Assembly: GCF_011290685.1 (NCBI RefSeq) | Contig: NZ_JAANYN010000015.1 | Location: forward strand, 35,982-99,981 | DNA length: 64,000 nt | From: Cyclobacterium plantarum | GTDB taxonomy: Bacteria > Bacteroidota > Bacteroidia > Cytophagales > Cyclobacteriaceae | Reading direction: 5' to 3' | In this document: piece after piece, positions 25,220-34,327 of the stretch | Layout: every line of letters begins with the position of its first letter | Numbering within the stretch: position 1 is the stretch's first letter | Translations under genes and position numbers: made by a program | The notes under the pieces: model-generated | The model's input: the letters and a program-made list of their open reading frames with translations, nothing else | What the model was told of the DNA's origin: nothing | The model's database searches: none

Positions 25220-26422
25220 ATGCAGATTTCGAATGAATATTTATATGAGGAAGATAAAAAACATTACTTACCTACTTTTAAGCGCTTCCCGTTAGCACTT
25301 ATCAAAGGAAAGGGTAGCAGGGTCTGGGATGCGGATGGAAAGGAATACATTGACATGCTTGCAGGAATTGCGGTAAATAATCTGGGACATTGTCATCCTA
25401 AGGTCGTGGGTGCTATCCGGGATCAGGCAGGAGAATTGATGCATATTTCCAATTTTTTTGTGAGTCCTCCTCAGGTCGCACTTAGTAAATTATTGGTAGA
25501 TCTTAGTCGTTTATCCCATGTGTTTTTAACCAATAGTGGGGCAGAATCGGTTGAAGGAGCGATTAAGGTTGCGAGAAAGTATGCTTCCAAGAAGAAAAAA
25601 GGAGGAGAGATCATCTCCATGAAAACCTCTTTTCATGGACGGACGCTGGCGACCATTGCCACCGGACAGGCAAAATATCAAAAAGGGTTTGCACCCATAC
25701 CTACCGGTTTTGTGCAAGTGGATTTCAATGACATCAAGGCTTTAGAGAATGCCATTACGCCAGATACCGCTGCAGTCATACTGGAACCTGTCCAGGGAGA
25801 AGGAGGTATTATCCCAGCCGAAAAAGCCTATCTGCAGGCTGCAAGAAAATTATGCGATGAAAATGATGTGCTTCTGATTTTTGATGAAATTCAATGTGGA
25901 ATTGGACGGACAGGCCATCTTTTTGCCAAGGATCATTTTGGCGTTCAGCCGGATATCATGACTTTGGCGAAAGGCCTGGGTAGCGGTATGCCCGTAGGAG
26001 CTTTCCTTTGTAACGAAAAAGTTGGTGCAGCCATTGATTATGGAGACCACGGGACTACTTTTGGTGGCAATCCACTTGCGTCGGCTGCTGCGCTGGCTAC
26101 CATCAAAGCCATCCTGGATGAAAACCTCTGTCAGGCAGCTAAGGACAAAGGGGATTGGTTAATGAGCATCGTCCGTTCCTGGTCAAAGGATCACCCTATG
26201 ATCAAGGAAGTAAGAGGTATAGGATTGATGATCGGCATTCAGTTGGACCGACCTGCTGCGCCCATTGTGAAAGCCCTGATGGATGATGGCGTCATTGCCA
26301 ATGCCACCGCAGAATCTGTGTTGCGCCTGGTCCCACCACTTAATATTCCTGAAGAGGACCTGGTGAAGTTTTTGGACAAATTAAAAGCAATCATAATTTC
26401 TGTAGAGCAAAATGAAAAGTAA
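25220..26422 (+). CDS. argD: Acetylornithine aminotransferase
   Basis: A 400 aa PLP-dependent class III aminotransferase. Visible: GIAVNNLGHCHP, TNSGAESVEGAIKVARKY, SFHGRTLATIATGQ, ILEPVQGEGGI, FDEIQCGIGRTG, the PLP lysine in TLAKGLGSGMPVG and TTFGGNPLASAAAL. It converts N-acetylglutamate semialdehyde to N-acetylornithine. Lies between argB (2-base gap) and argC (11-base overlap), which fixes its identity within the general family. A succinyl-ornithine role is possible for some Bacteroidota but argJ downstream argues for acetyl intermediates. Confidence 0.94.
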   Translation: MQISNEYLYEEDKKHYLPTFKRFPLALIKGKGSRVWDADGKEYIDMLAGIAVNNLGHCHPKVVGAIRDQAGELMHISNFFVSPPQVALSKLLVDLSRLSHVFLTNSGAESVEGAIKVARKYASKKKKGGEIISMKTSFHGRTLATIATGQAKYQKGFAPIPTGFVQVDFNDIKALENAITPDTAAVILEPVQGEGGIIPAEKAYLQAARKLCDENDVLLIFDEIQCGIGRTGHLFAKDHFGVQPDIMTLAKGLGSGMPVGAFLCNEKVGAAIDYGDHGTTFGGNPLASAAALATIKAILDENLCQAAKDKGDWLMSIVRSWSKDHPMIKEVRGIGLMIGIQLDRPAAPIVKALMDDGVIANATAESVLRLVPPLNIPEEDLVKFLDKLKAIIISVEQNEK

Positions 26423-27455
26423 ACAATATAAAACCAGTATCATAGGTGCTTCTGGATATACGGGTTCGGAACTGGCCCGGATTTTGGTTAATCATTCGGA
26501 AACAGAGATTGTCAGTATCACTTCTGAATCTCATCAGGGGAAAAAATTCTCTGATCTTCACGCACAATTTTCAGGAATTTTAGACCTTACACTGATCAGT
26601 GCGGATGAGGTGGATGTGGCAGGTTTGGATGTGATTTTTTTGGCCCTGCCACATGGAGTTTCCATGGAATTTGTTAAACGCTGGCAAGATTCGGGAGTAA
26701 AAATCATCGACTTATCTGGAGATTTCAGGCTTTCAACTCCGGAGGTTTATGAGGACTGGTACAAAAAAAGCCACACATACCCCAGGGGATTTGAACAGGC
26801 TGTTTACGGCTTGCCAGAATTGCATGAAAAGCGCATAAAGTCGGCTACCTTAGTGGCGAATCCCGGCTGTTATCCAACAGCTTCTATTTTGAGCCTTGCC
26901 CCTTTGTTTCAAAGCGGGAAAGTGGATGCCAAAGGAGCAATCATTGATGCCAAGTCAGGAATCACAGGTGCGGGGGTTAAAGCCAGTAATACCACGCATT
27001 TCTCAAATGTCAATGATAATTTTAAAGCTTATGGTATTGGCAATCACCGGCATACGGTGGAAATTCAGGAACAGCTTTCATTTTTACTGAAAAAATCGGT
27101 TTATTTACAGTTTACCCCACATCTATTACCAGTAGACAGGGGTATATTGGCAACAGCCTACATTAGTGTAGAAGGAGCGATGAATCAGGAAAAACTTGAT
27201 AAAATGTATCAGGATTTTTACAACAAAAAGCCGTTTGTAAGGCTAAGAAATCAGGCCCCTTCCATCAAAGAGGTTCGGGGAAGCAATTATGCCGATATTT
27301 ATCCATTTTGGGATGACCGGACCAAAAGAGCGATTGTAGTGACTGTGATTGACAACCTGGTTAAAGGGGCTGCCGGACAAGCCGTACACAACATGAATCT
27401 CATGCTGGGATTGGAGGAATCCACCGGTTTGAATCAGGTACCCATGCAACCATAA
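26412..27455 (+). CDS. argC: N-acetyl-gamma-glutamyl-phosphate reductase
   Basis: A 347 aa NADPH-dependent reductase of the third step. It begins TSIIGASGYTGSELARIL (dinucleotide loop) and has the catalytic cysteine motif in VANPGCYPTASIL; SGITGAGVKAS and the histidine segment GIGNHRHTVEI follow, with FTPHLLPVDRGI near the C-terminus. Its start lies inside the last codons of argD (11-base overlap), consistent with translational coupling. Confidence 0.95.
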   Translation: MKSKQYKTSIIGASGYTGSELARILVNHSETEIVSITSESHQGKKFSDLHAQFSGILDLTLISADEVDVAGLDVIFLALPHGVSMEFVKRWQDSGVKIIDLSGDFRLSTPEVYEDWYKKSHTYPRGFEQAVYGLPELHEKRIKSATLVANPGCYPTASILSLAPLFQSGKVDAKGAIIDAKSGITGAGVKASNTTHFSNVNDNFKAYGIGNHRHTVEIQEQLSFLLKKSVYLQFTPHLLPVDRGILATAYISVEGAMNQEKLDKMYQDFYNKKPFVRLRNQAPSIKEVRGSNYADIYPFWDDRTKRAIVVTVIDNLVKGAAGQAVHNMNLMLGLEESTGLNQVPMQP

Positions 27456-27468
27456 AAGCATAGAAAGA

Positions 27469-28680
27469 ATGATAAAAAATATTACCAGTGTAAAGGGGAT
27501 CAAGTGTTGGGGAGCCCACTCGGGGATCAAATCCATGAGAAGGGATCTGGCTTTGATCTATTCTGAAGTACCGGCTGCGGCTGCGGCTACTTTAACTCAA
27601 AATAAAGTGCAGGCTGAGCCCATAAAGGTGACCAAAAGAAATCTGAAAAACAATAAAGCTCAGGTGATTGTATGTAATGCGGGAAATGCGAATGCCTGTA
27701 CAGGCGAGCAGGGTCGCAAAGGAGCCGAAGCCATGGCAGATACCGTGGCAGAGGCTCTGAATATTTCGCCCGATGATGTGATTGTAGCTTCTACCGGGTT
27801 GATAGGAGAACCTTTTCCGACAGATGAAGTCGTGGAAGGGATAAAATCTACCGTTCCCAAATTATCCAATGATACCAAGGCAGGTTCTTTTCTGGCCAAT
27901 GCCATTTTGACTACTGATACCTTTGCCAAGGAAGGCTTTGTGGATTTTGAATGGGAAGGAAATACCATTTCTATAGGTGGGATTGCCAAAGGATCAGGAA
28001 TGATCCATCCCAATATGGCCACCATGCTGAGTTTTTTGGCTACCGATATTGCCATTGATGAAAAGCTCCTGCAAAAGACACTTAAATATTGTGTTGATCG
28101 CTCTTTCAATATGATAACGGTGGACGGAGACACCTCTACCAATGATATGGTAGCCATATTGGCCAATGGTATGGCAGGAAACAAAAAAGTGACCAGCGAG
28201 ACCGATCCCCTGTTTCTGATTTTCAAGGAAAAATTACAGGAGATATTGATTCACCTGGCGAAGCTGATTGTTTCCGATGGAGAAGGAGCATCTAAATTTA
28301 TTGAGTACAAAGTTTGCAAGGCCATATCTGAAAATGTTGCCATGAAATTGGTCAGGGCCATTTCGGATTCTACCCTGGTGAAAACAGCCATGTTTGGCAG
28401 GGACCCGAATTGGGGAAGAATCATTGCTGCTTGTGGAAATGCTGGCATAAGTTTTAATTACAAAAAAGCCAATCTATACCTTGGAGATGCAAACAATCAG
28501 GTATTGGTATTGGAAAGGGGTAACCCCACCTCTTTTGACAAAAACCACATGAAAAAATTGCTAAGGGAATCCCACGTTAAAATCCGCCTGGAACTCAACA
28601 CCGGTAAGCAAGAGGCAGTGGGCTGGGGATCTGACCTTACCACCGATTATGTCATGTTCAATTCTGTGTACACGACCTGA
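27469..28680 (+). CDS. argJ: Bifunctional ornithine acetyltransferase / N-acetylglutamate synthase
   Basis: A 403 aa ArgJ. The proenzyme cleaves itself between Ala184 and Thr185 in HPNMATML, giving the nucleophilic threonine of the beta chain. Other hallmarks: NAGNANACTGEQG, ASTGLIGEP, TVDGDTSTNDM and GRDPNWGRI, and the terminal DLTTDYVMFNSVYTT. It recycles the acetyl group from N-acetylornithine to glutamate, so the pathway here is the cyclic one. Last gene of argBDCJ, 13 bases behind argC and followed directly by a terminator. Confidence 0.95.
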   Translation: MIKNITSVKGIKCWGAHSGIKSMRRDLALIYSEVPAAAAATLTQNKVQAEPIKVTKRNLKNNKAQVIVCNAGNANACTGEQGRKGAEAMADTVAEALNISPDDVIVASTGLIGEPFPTDEVVEGIKSTVPKLSNDTKAGSFLANAILTTDTFAKEGFVDFEWEGNTISIGGIAKGSGMIHPNMATMLSFLATDIAIDEKLLQKTLKYCVDRSFNMITVDGDTSTNDMVAILANGMAGNKKVTSETDPLFLIFKEKLQEILIHLAKLIVSDGEGASKFIEYKVCKAISENVAMKLVRAISDSTLVKTAMFGRDPNWGRIIAACGNAGISFNYKKANLYLGDANNQVLVLERGNPTSFDKNHMKKLLRESHVKIRLELNTGKQEAVGWGSDLTTDYVMFNSVYTT

Positions 28681-28707
28681 TTTTTTTATAACCCTTAAAA
28701 TGCTAAG

Positions 28708-28740
28708 GCCGGTAGGGATATATTTCTACCGGCTTTTTTT
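28708..28740 (+). terminator. Intrinsic terminator of the arg operon
   Basis: GCCGGTAG (28708-28715) pairs perfectly with CTACCGGC (28726-28733) over a 10-base loop, followed at once by a long T run. It sits 28 bases after the argJ stop and also separates the operon from the convergent gene ending at 28753. Confidence 0.9.
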
Positions 28741-28752
28741 TATTGGAATTAA

Positions 28753-29292
28753 TTAAAGCCCTATAGGAAGTATATAAGCTGCCCGAATGCCCAATAAAGC
28801 CAATTGAAAAGGAGCAGGCCCTGCATGTTGGTAACGTATCCCCAACTCTACATTGTTAAATATATAGCCCAATTCTGCAGCAAAAGTGAATTCCAAATTA
28901 CTTTCTGAATAAGTATTGGGTTCGTTTTTGTAATGGTTGATAAAAAGGGTGCCACCCAATTGGGGTTCGAAGAAAAAAGGTTCAAAATTTAACCGGTAAC
29001 CGGCCAAAACCGGGATTAGATGAAGTGATAGATTTTCACCAGCCGGTAAAACATAAGCCGGGTCCAATGGAAAATACAGGTAGTTTCCAGTCAGGGAAAC
29101 CTGGCCGTTTAACCCCAGTCCATAAAGTCCCTTTAAGGACGCACCAAAACCTGCGGGGAATTGAGTCTGATAATATTCGTTCAGGGTTATCCCTGCATCG
29201 AACCCGATATTTATTTGGTTTACGCCTTCTTGTGCCATGCTTTTCCATGAAAGCAGCGATAAAAGCACCGCTATAATGAATGGTTTGGTCAT
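28753..29292 (-). CDS. Exported small beta-barrel protein, unknown function
   Basis: A 179 aa protein with signal peptide (IIAVLLSLLSWKSMAQ) and then amphipathic strands of the small outer-membrane barrel type (OmpW/OmpA-barrel-like pattern), ending ILPIGL. No conserved catalytic residues. Segments such as LTGNYLYFPLDPAYVLP and AELGYIFNNVELGIRYQHAGPA alternate polar and hydrophobic residues as in barrel strands. Family not recognised. It is convergent with the arg operon and transcribed away from the gene-poor RNA-bearing region. Confidence 0.7.
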   Translation of the reverse strand: MTKPFIIAVLLSLLSWKSMAQEGVNQINIGFDAGITLNEYYQTQFPAGFGASLKGLYGLGLNGQVSLTGNYLYFPLDPAYVLPAGENLSLHLIPVLAGYRLNFEPFFFEPQLGGTLFINHYKNEPNTYSESNLEFTFAAELGYIFNNVELGIRYQHAGPAPFQLALLGIRAAYILPIGL

Positions 29293-29685
29293 TTTTCAGG
29301 TACAAAAATGTAAATATTAATTACGTAAACTTAAAGATACGAAAAAATGGGTATTTGTACCCTTTTTTGAGGTTTGAGGTCCTAATGATGCAGTATTTTG
29401 TAGAATTTGAATGGAGGAGAATTAATTTTAAACGGTAGCTTCGCTAAGTCAATGAATAATGGTATGGGAAGGATAATTTTATCAAAGAAGGTGGTTTATT
29501 TAAATTATTAAAATATTGTTTTATTTAATCATTAAATGTCCATTGTAACGAAATATAATATTGTTAAAATTAAAGTCTTTTTTAGGTTCAATATTGAATG
29601 ATCCGTAATTTTTCGGAAAAAAAATTTAATTAAAGTAAATTTTTATAAAAAGACAGTCTTTCTTTTTTAAAATAATTTTTTTCTA

Positions 29686-29693
29686 TATCTTTG
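29686..29693 (+). promoter_or_regulatory. Bacteroidota -7 promoter motif of the candidate RNA
   Basis: TATCTTTG matches TAnnTTTG exactly, preceded by a very AT-rich 60 bases. No clear TTG/TTTG -33 element is visible at the usual spacing. It would start transcription near 29697-29701, right before the paired RNA. Confidence 0.55.
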
Positions 29694-29699
29694 TATTAT

Positions 29700-29855
29700 T
29701 AAATCAGAGGGATTTAAACTTGTAATACCTTATTAAAGGGACAGGAGATGATTAGTTTCATGGGAGGTTCAAATCCTTCTTTTACAACTTGGTTATTTTG
29801 GGTTTATTGTTAATTGACTTAAGCTATGGAATTCTATTTCATAGCTTATTTTTTT
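29700..29855 (+). ncRNA. Candidate orphan structured small RNA
   Basis: Between the promoter motif and a terminator lies a compact fold. AGAGGGATTTAAAC (29706-29719) pairs with GTTCAAATCCTTCT (29767-29780), 14 positions with one mismatch and one G-U. Enclosed are two small hairpins: CCTT-ATTA-AAGG (29728-29739) and ATGA-TTAGTT-TCAT (29748-29761). After an unpaired 40 bases comes a 9-bp terminator hairpin with a T7 tail. There is no open frame. It is not a recognisable tRNA, tmRNA, RNase P or SRP RNA. A 6S-like RNA or an unnamed sRNA are possible. All pairings were found by eye; covariation is not tested. Confidence 0.55.
29820..29855 (+). terminator. Intrinsic terminator of the candidate RNA
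   Basis: TAAGCTATG (29820-29828) and CATAGCTTA (29840-29848) form a perfect 9-bp stem with an 11-base loop, followed by seven T (29849-29855). No protein gene precedes it on the plus strand for over 1 kb, which is what points to an RNA gene upstream. Confidence 0.85.
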
Positions 29856-30241
29856 AACTAGTACAACTAATTAATTAATAATTGTCATTATCTGTTTTTT
29901 GTGATTTCCCAGCTCATTTTTTTCAATTGAAGATGCTTTTAGATTGTTTCGCAGACCTAACATTTTAAAAAAAGCAGAAATCGGGATGACGGAAGTTTAA
30001 ATTTAAGTATTTTTCTTTCCGGAATTTGTAAGAACCTTCTTGTAGTATGAAATGCCCTGGTCTGGATTAAGGAATAACAGTAGTGCCGTACACACTTTTA
30101 AGACCCAAAATTAGATCATATTTTTTACTGACTTTGCTCATGTTTTAGAGCTGAACCACTCTTTACCTTTGAACTATCAAAACAAACAATCAGGGTTTTT
30201 ATCCATAGAATACTGAGATTTTAGACCTAAACCATACAATT

Positions 30242-30820
30242 ATGCGTCACATTTTAAAGAATTTCCTGTTGGTGGTAATGATTACCGCAGGAGTAATCTC
30301 CACCAAGGCATTTGCACAACAGTCCTATGAAATTTCAGGTAAACCTCAATTGAAAGTTTCCGGTACTTCCACCCTTCATGACTGGGACATGGTTTCCTCA
30401 AAAGCAGAAGGGGCTGCATCCCTGAGAATTTCTGCCGGAAAAGTAACCAGTATAAGTTCAGCCAGGTTTTCCATGCCTGTAGCCTCCCTAAAAAGCGGGA
30501 AAGGACAAATGGATAACAATGCCTATAAGGCCCTTAAAGAAAGTGATCATCCCGATATTTCTTTTACCCTGCTTGAGGCCAACCAGGATGGCGGCAATGA
30601 CTGGAAAGCTACCGGTCGCCTTCAGATCGCCGGTGAAACACGCACCGTACCCTTTCACTTAAGTGTATTGCCAAATGGAAATGAAGTAAGGGTAAAAGGA
30701 TCCGCCCAGATAAAATTGACTGATTTTGAAGTGGATCCCCCCACCGCTGTTTTTGGAACGATCAAGACCGGTGATGAAATGACGATAACGATTGATTTGA
30801 ATCTTAACCCAGTAAATTAA
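30242..30820 (+). CDS. YceI family periplasmic protein
   Basis: A 192 aa exported protein: signal peptide to about residue 25 (ITAGVISTKAFAQ) then a YceI lipocalin-like barrel (SGTSTLHDWDM, then PVASLKSGKGQMDNNAYKALKESDHPDISF, the typical core strand pair, and ATGRLQIAGETRTVPF). YceI folds bind long isoprenoid or lipid-like molecules in a hydrophobic pocket; many Bacteroidota encode several copies. First gene of a three-gene set with a barrel protein and a diverged YceI-like protein. Confidence 0.9.
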   Translation: MRHILKNFLLVVMITAGVISTKAFAQQSYEISGKPQLKVSGTSTLHDWDMVSSKAEGAASLRISAGKVTSISSARFSMPVASLKSGKGQMDNNAYKALKESDHPDISFTLLEANQDGGNDWKATGRLQIAGETRTVPFHLSVLPNGNEVRVKGSAQIKLTDFEVDPPTAVFGTIKTGDEMTITIDLNLNPVN

Positions 30821-30833
30821 AACTTTTATTATC

Positions 30834-32120
30834 ATGAGAAACAAGATTATATTACTCACAGCAGCCATTTTATGGTCTTTTGGAAGCATGGCCCAGCAAC
30901 GGGACATGCAATTTTGGAGAGCTTACGACCAGAGAGGTATCAATGTGTTTGAAACCGGAAAAGCAGATACCGTAGCCTTTGATGGAGTAAGGGTAAGAAT
31001 TGGAGGGGCCTTTGCCCAACAGTTTCAATCCCTAAGCCATGAAAATTCCGCTAGCCCGGTAAGGAATGAAGATGGGGTCAATACCAACCAACTGATGGAT
31101 ATCGGCTCGGGATTTAACCTGGCCACCGCTAATCTGAACATTGATGTGGCACTGGCCGATGGGATACGCCTGAATTTGATTACCTACCTTTCTTCCAGAC
31201 ACCACCCCGAGACCTGGGTTAAAGGAGGATACCTGCAGTTTGACAAGCTCCAATTTTTGAACAGCCCTGTATTTGACCAAATCATGGAAAAAGTGACCAT
31301 AAAAGTGGGTCATATGGAGATCAATTACGGTGATTCTCACTACAGGAGATCGGATAATGGGAATGCCTTTTACAACCCTTTTGTAGGCAATTATATCATG
31401 GATGCATTTGCTACAGAAATTGGTGCTGAAGTCATATTTCAAGACAATGGTTTTCTGGCAGTCGCCTCCATGACTGGTGGTGAAATCCAGGGCGGGGTAA
31501 CCAATCCTAGTCGGAGAAAGCCTTCATTTATCGGGAAACTTGGTTATGACAAGACCCTTGAAAATGATGTAAGGCTGAGGCTAACCGGATCTGTTTATAC
31601 CACCGCCGGTTCAGTAAACAATACCCTTTGGTCAGGTGACAGGGCAGGTTCCAGGTATTATCTGGCCATGGAAAATACCCTTGCATCTACTTCAGGTAAT
31701 TTTACCTCCGGTCGTTTCAATCCCGGTATGCGGGATAATGTCACTGCATTGGTGCTAAATCCATTTGTTGAATTTCAGGGACTGGAATTATTTGGTACCC
31801 TTGAGCAATCCAAAGGCAAGGCTGCCAATGAATCAGAAGACAGGACCTGGAATCAGGTTGGCCTGGATGCAGTATACCGCTTTGGTGCAATGGATAAGTT
31901 TTACCTGGCAGGCAGGTACAATCAGGTCGGCGGAGAAATGGCCAATGGACTGGAACCTTCTATCTCACGGGTGCAGGTCGGTGGAGGCTGGTTTATCACC
32001 AAAAATATTTTAGCTAAACTGGAATATGTCAATCAAAATTATCAGGATTTTGCAGCTACCGATATCCGAAATGGTGGTAAGTTCAATGGACTGATGATTG
32101 AAGGTGTCATAGGGTTTTAA
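30834..32120 (+). CDS. Outer-membrane beta-barrel protein next to YceI
   Basis: A 428 aa protein with signal peptide (LLTAAILWSFGSMAQQ) and long barrel-type sequence ending in the aromatic strand GLMIEGVIGF. Segments such as RIGGAFAQQFQSL, LNIDVALADGIRLNLITYL and KLEYVNQNYQDF alternate as in porin strands. It follows YceI by 13 bases and precedes a YceI-like gene by 21 bases, so the three are one operon. It might be the outer-membrane route for whatever the YceI proteins bind. Family not assigned by eye. Confidence 0.78.
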   Translation: MRNKIILLTAAILWSFGSMAQQRDMQFWRAYDQRGINVFETGKADTVAFDGVRVRIGGAFAQQFQSLSHENSASPVRNEDGVNTNQLMDIGSGFNLATANLNIDVALADGIRLNLITYLSSRHHPETWVKGGYLQFDKLQFLNSPVFDQIMEKVTIKVGHMEINYGDSHYRRSDNGNAFYNPFVGNYIMDAFATEIGAEVIFQDNGFLAVASMTGGEIQGGVTNPSRRKPSFIGKLGYDKTLENDVRLRLTGSVYTTAGSVNNTLWSGDRAGSRYYLAMENTLASTSGNFTSGRFNPGMRDNVTALVLNPFVEFQGLELFGTLEQSKGKAANESEDRTWNQVGLDAVYRFGAMDKFYLAGRYNQVGGEMANGLEPSISRVQVGGGWFITKNILAKLEYVNQNYQDFAATDIRNGGKFNGLMIEGVIGF

Positions 32121-32141
32121 TCTCTTTTATTACATTAGATC

Positions 32142-32672
32142 ATGCGTATCGCCAGTCTTTTATTTTGCTGTATCCTGTGGATGGGAAGCCTTCAAAAGGA
32201 GGCATTTATCATCCAGCAAAAAGAAATCATCGTAAAGGGTAAAACTTCAATTGGTGATTTTGAATGCAGTTACGGCAAGGAAGAGATTGGCGATACCTTG
32301 TATTTGGGAAATGCTCCCAACAACAGTCTTGATTTTAATATTCCGGTTAAGGAATTTGGATGCGGTAATTTCCTATTGAACGGTGATTTTCGCCGAACCT
32401 TGAAAGCTGATCAATATCCAGTTTGTGAAGTACGGGTGATGCGGCTTTTTCGGGGTCAAAAAAACATCTACGGAGATTTGGCCATCAATCTCGTAGGCAA
32501 GGATTTGAAATTAAGTAATGTATTTTTTGACAGGAATCGGGAGAGATTGCAAGGTAAAGTTCAGTTGTCCTTTGAAGAATTGGAACTGGAAGCTCCCAGC
32601 CGGTTGGGAGGTTTGGTGAGGGTGGAGGAGACCATTGAACTTCAGATTGACTTGTACCTTGTACCAGCTTAA
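32142..32672 (+). CDS. Diverged YceI-like exported protein
   Basis: A 176 aa exported protein. After a short signal (SLLFCCILWMGSLQ) it keeps the YceI layout: VKGKTSIGDFECSY, then NIPVKEFGCGNFLLNGDFRR, LKADQYPVCEVRV, GDLAINLVGKDLKL and QLSFEELELEAPSRLGGLVRVEE, which aligns with the VDPPTAVFG region of the upstream YceI. It has two extra cysteines near the core strand. Last gene of the YceI-barrel-YceI operon. Identification rests on pattern similarity to 30242-30820. Confidence 0.7.
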   Translation: MRIASLLFCCILWMGSLQKEAFIIQQKEIIVKGKTSIGDFECSYGKEEIGDTLYLGNAPNNSLDFNIPVKEFGCGNFLLNGDFRRTLKADQYPVCEVRVMRLFRGQKNIYGDLAINLVGKDLKLSNVFFDRNRERLQGKVQLSFEELELEAPSRLGGLVRVEETIELQIDLYLVPA

Positions 32673-32836
32673 AATCCCTCTTTTATTGGAATTTTGGTTT
32701 ATTTCACCATTTGACTGGTGAATTCACCTGGTACGAACGATTTCATGCCTTGATGTAAATGTTCATTATTTGCTTTAAAATTCATTATCCAATCCTTTAT
32801 TTGCACAAGCTTAAATCAGGAGCAGCCATTTGTCTA

Positions 32837-34321
32837 TCAATTCCAACCCCCACCCAGGTTTCTGTACAATTCAATATTTGCTACAAGCATCTGCATTTTC
32901 ACATCGACCATGTACAATTCACTTTCAAGTGCATTACTTTGGGCATTGATTACCTCCAGATAAGTTGCGTACCCGCTACTGAACAATAAATACGATTCTT
33001 TAACAGCCTCTCTTGCATTTATCAGTCTTTGTTCAGCCAATTCATATTCCTCCTCCAGTTTTTCAATCGTCACCATGCCATTAGAAATTTCTGAAACTGC
33101 CTGTATCACTTTTTCGCGGAAGGCAAGTTCAGCTATATCCCGTTCCGCAAGGGAAATTTTGTACCTTGTTTTCAGCCTTCTGTTTTGGAAGATAGGCTGA
33201 GTTAATGAACCGATAAATACGCCAAATAATGAACCGGGATTCAGGACATTGGAAAAACTAATCGCATCATAACCCAACTGGGCACTTAATGAAAGAGCCG
33301 GATAGCGCATGGCTTGAGAGACGCCTACCTGGGCATTCGCCTCTACCAGTGCCAATTCAGCAGCATTAACATCTGGCCGATTTTTAATCAGTTCCAATGG
33401 CAGTCCTACGTAGATATCGCTTAATAACCTGGTATCTCCAAGGCCTTTGTTTACGTTTATGGATTCGTTCGGATATTCCCCCAGTAATTCGTTTAGTTTG
33501 TTTTTTTGAATTTCCAGTTCGCGCTCTATTTGCGGAACAAGTGAGGCAGAGATCATTTTCTGAGATTCTGTTTGAGTTATCGCCAGGGAAGAAACTTCCC
33601 CTGCCCTAAATTGTAATTTAACGATGCTCAATGTCGAATCGTTGAGTCTTAAGTTATAAGTTGCAACCTGCTGTTGTTCCTTAAGCATAAGCAGTTTGTA
33701 ATAGGCAGTAGCTATTTCCGCTACTAAATCGGTTTCAACCGCTTTGGTAATGGCTTCCCTTCGTTGAAACTGTGCGCGGTTGGCTTCTTTTTGTCGACGG
33801 AGTTTACCCCAAACATCAATTTCCCAACTCGATTGAACTGCCGCTATGTTATGTGCCCTGGCTACATACCATTGATTAGGCGTATCTTTACCCTGGTAAT
33901 ATTTGACACTCTCCCTTGTAGTGGAATTTTGAGAGTACCGATCGTTTCTTTTTTCAAAAATGGTGTTAAGCTGTGGGAAAAAATTGGCTTTTGTCTGCTT
34001 AAAGGCTTCATTCGCAATATCACTTTCCTTTCGGATTTGTTTTAAATACAGGTTATTATTCAGCCCTTTATCAATTAATTTCACCAGTGAAGTGTCCTCA
34101 AAAAAGGATTCCCAGGCTATTTCTGCTATATTATCAGTAAATGCGTCGGTACTATCAGGTTGGTCTGATGGCAAGGTTTTAAAGGCAGCAGGGAGTTCAA
34201 GATCAGGTCGTACGTAGTTTTCTCCTGATTTGCACCCCCAAAGAAGAGCAGCTACTAATAAAGCGGGCGTAAGGGGGAGTAGGTATGTTCGTTTAATGTT
34301 TTTTATCAAAGACATATTCAT
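32837..34321 (-). CDS. RND efflux outer-membrane factor (TolC/NodT type lipoprotein)
   Basis: A 494 aa lipoprotein (lipobox LLWGC near residue 30) of the outer-membrane efflux protein family: two OEP repeats, with YVRPDLELPAAF after the lipid anchor, AEIATAYYKLLMLKEQ and NRPDVNAAELALVEANAQVGVSQAMRYP in the expected places. It forms the exit duct of the tripartite pump; its gene begins 6 bases after the pump gene stop, so it is the last gene of the adaptor-pump-duct operon. Confidence 0.93.
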   Translation of the reverse strand: MNMSLIKNIKRTYLLPLTPALLVAALLWGCKSGENYVRPDLELPAAFKTLPSDQPDSTDAFTDNIAEIAWESFFEDTSLVKLIDKGLNNNLYLKQIRKESDIANEAFKQTKANFFPQLNTIFEKRNDRYSQNSTTRESVKYYQGKDTPNQWYVARAHNIAAVQSSWEIDVWGKLRRQKEANRAQFQRREAITKAVETDLVAEIATAYYKLLMLKEQQQVATYNLRLNDSTLSIVKLQFRAGEVSSLAITQTESQKMISASLVPQIERELEIQKNKLNELLGEYPNESINVNKGLGDTRLLSDIYVGLPLELIKNRPDVNAAELALVEANAQVGVSQAMRYPALSLSAQLGYDAISFSNVLNPGSLFGVFIGSLTQPIFQNRRLKTRYKISLAERDIAELAFREKVIQAVSEISNGMVTIEKLEEEYELAEQRLINAREAVKESYLLFSSGYATYLEVINAQSNALESELYMVDVKMQMLVANIELYRNLGGGWN

Positions 34322-34327
34322 TAATTT

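Larger units (their letters stand above)
29293..30241. other. 950-base protein-gene-free region containing a candidate RNA gene
   Basis: No protein-coding frame is credible. The central part (about 29686-29855) has a promoter motif, a strongly paired region and a terminator and is listed as a candidate RNA. Flanks 29293-29640 and 29860-30241 are AT-rich with no recognised feature beyond presumable promoters of the neighbouring genes. Confidence 0.6.

Noticed and set aside
27660..28226. 188-codon antisense frame in argJ
   Set aside because: argJ is complete with its self-cleavage site; the antisense frame is a shadow.
29720..29790. tRNA-like T-arm and acceptor (TGTAATA / TTTTACA with GGAGG-TTCAAAT-CCTTC)
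   Set aside because: Only about 35 bases separate acceptor and T-arm, too short for D-arm plus anticodon arm; the anticodon hairpin has 4 pairs and a 6-base loop. The competing 14-position helix explains the same bases better.
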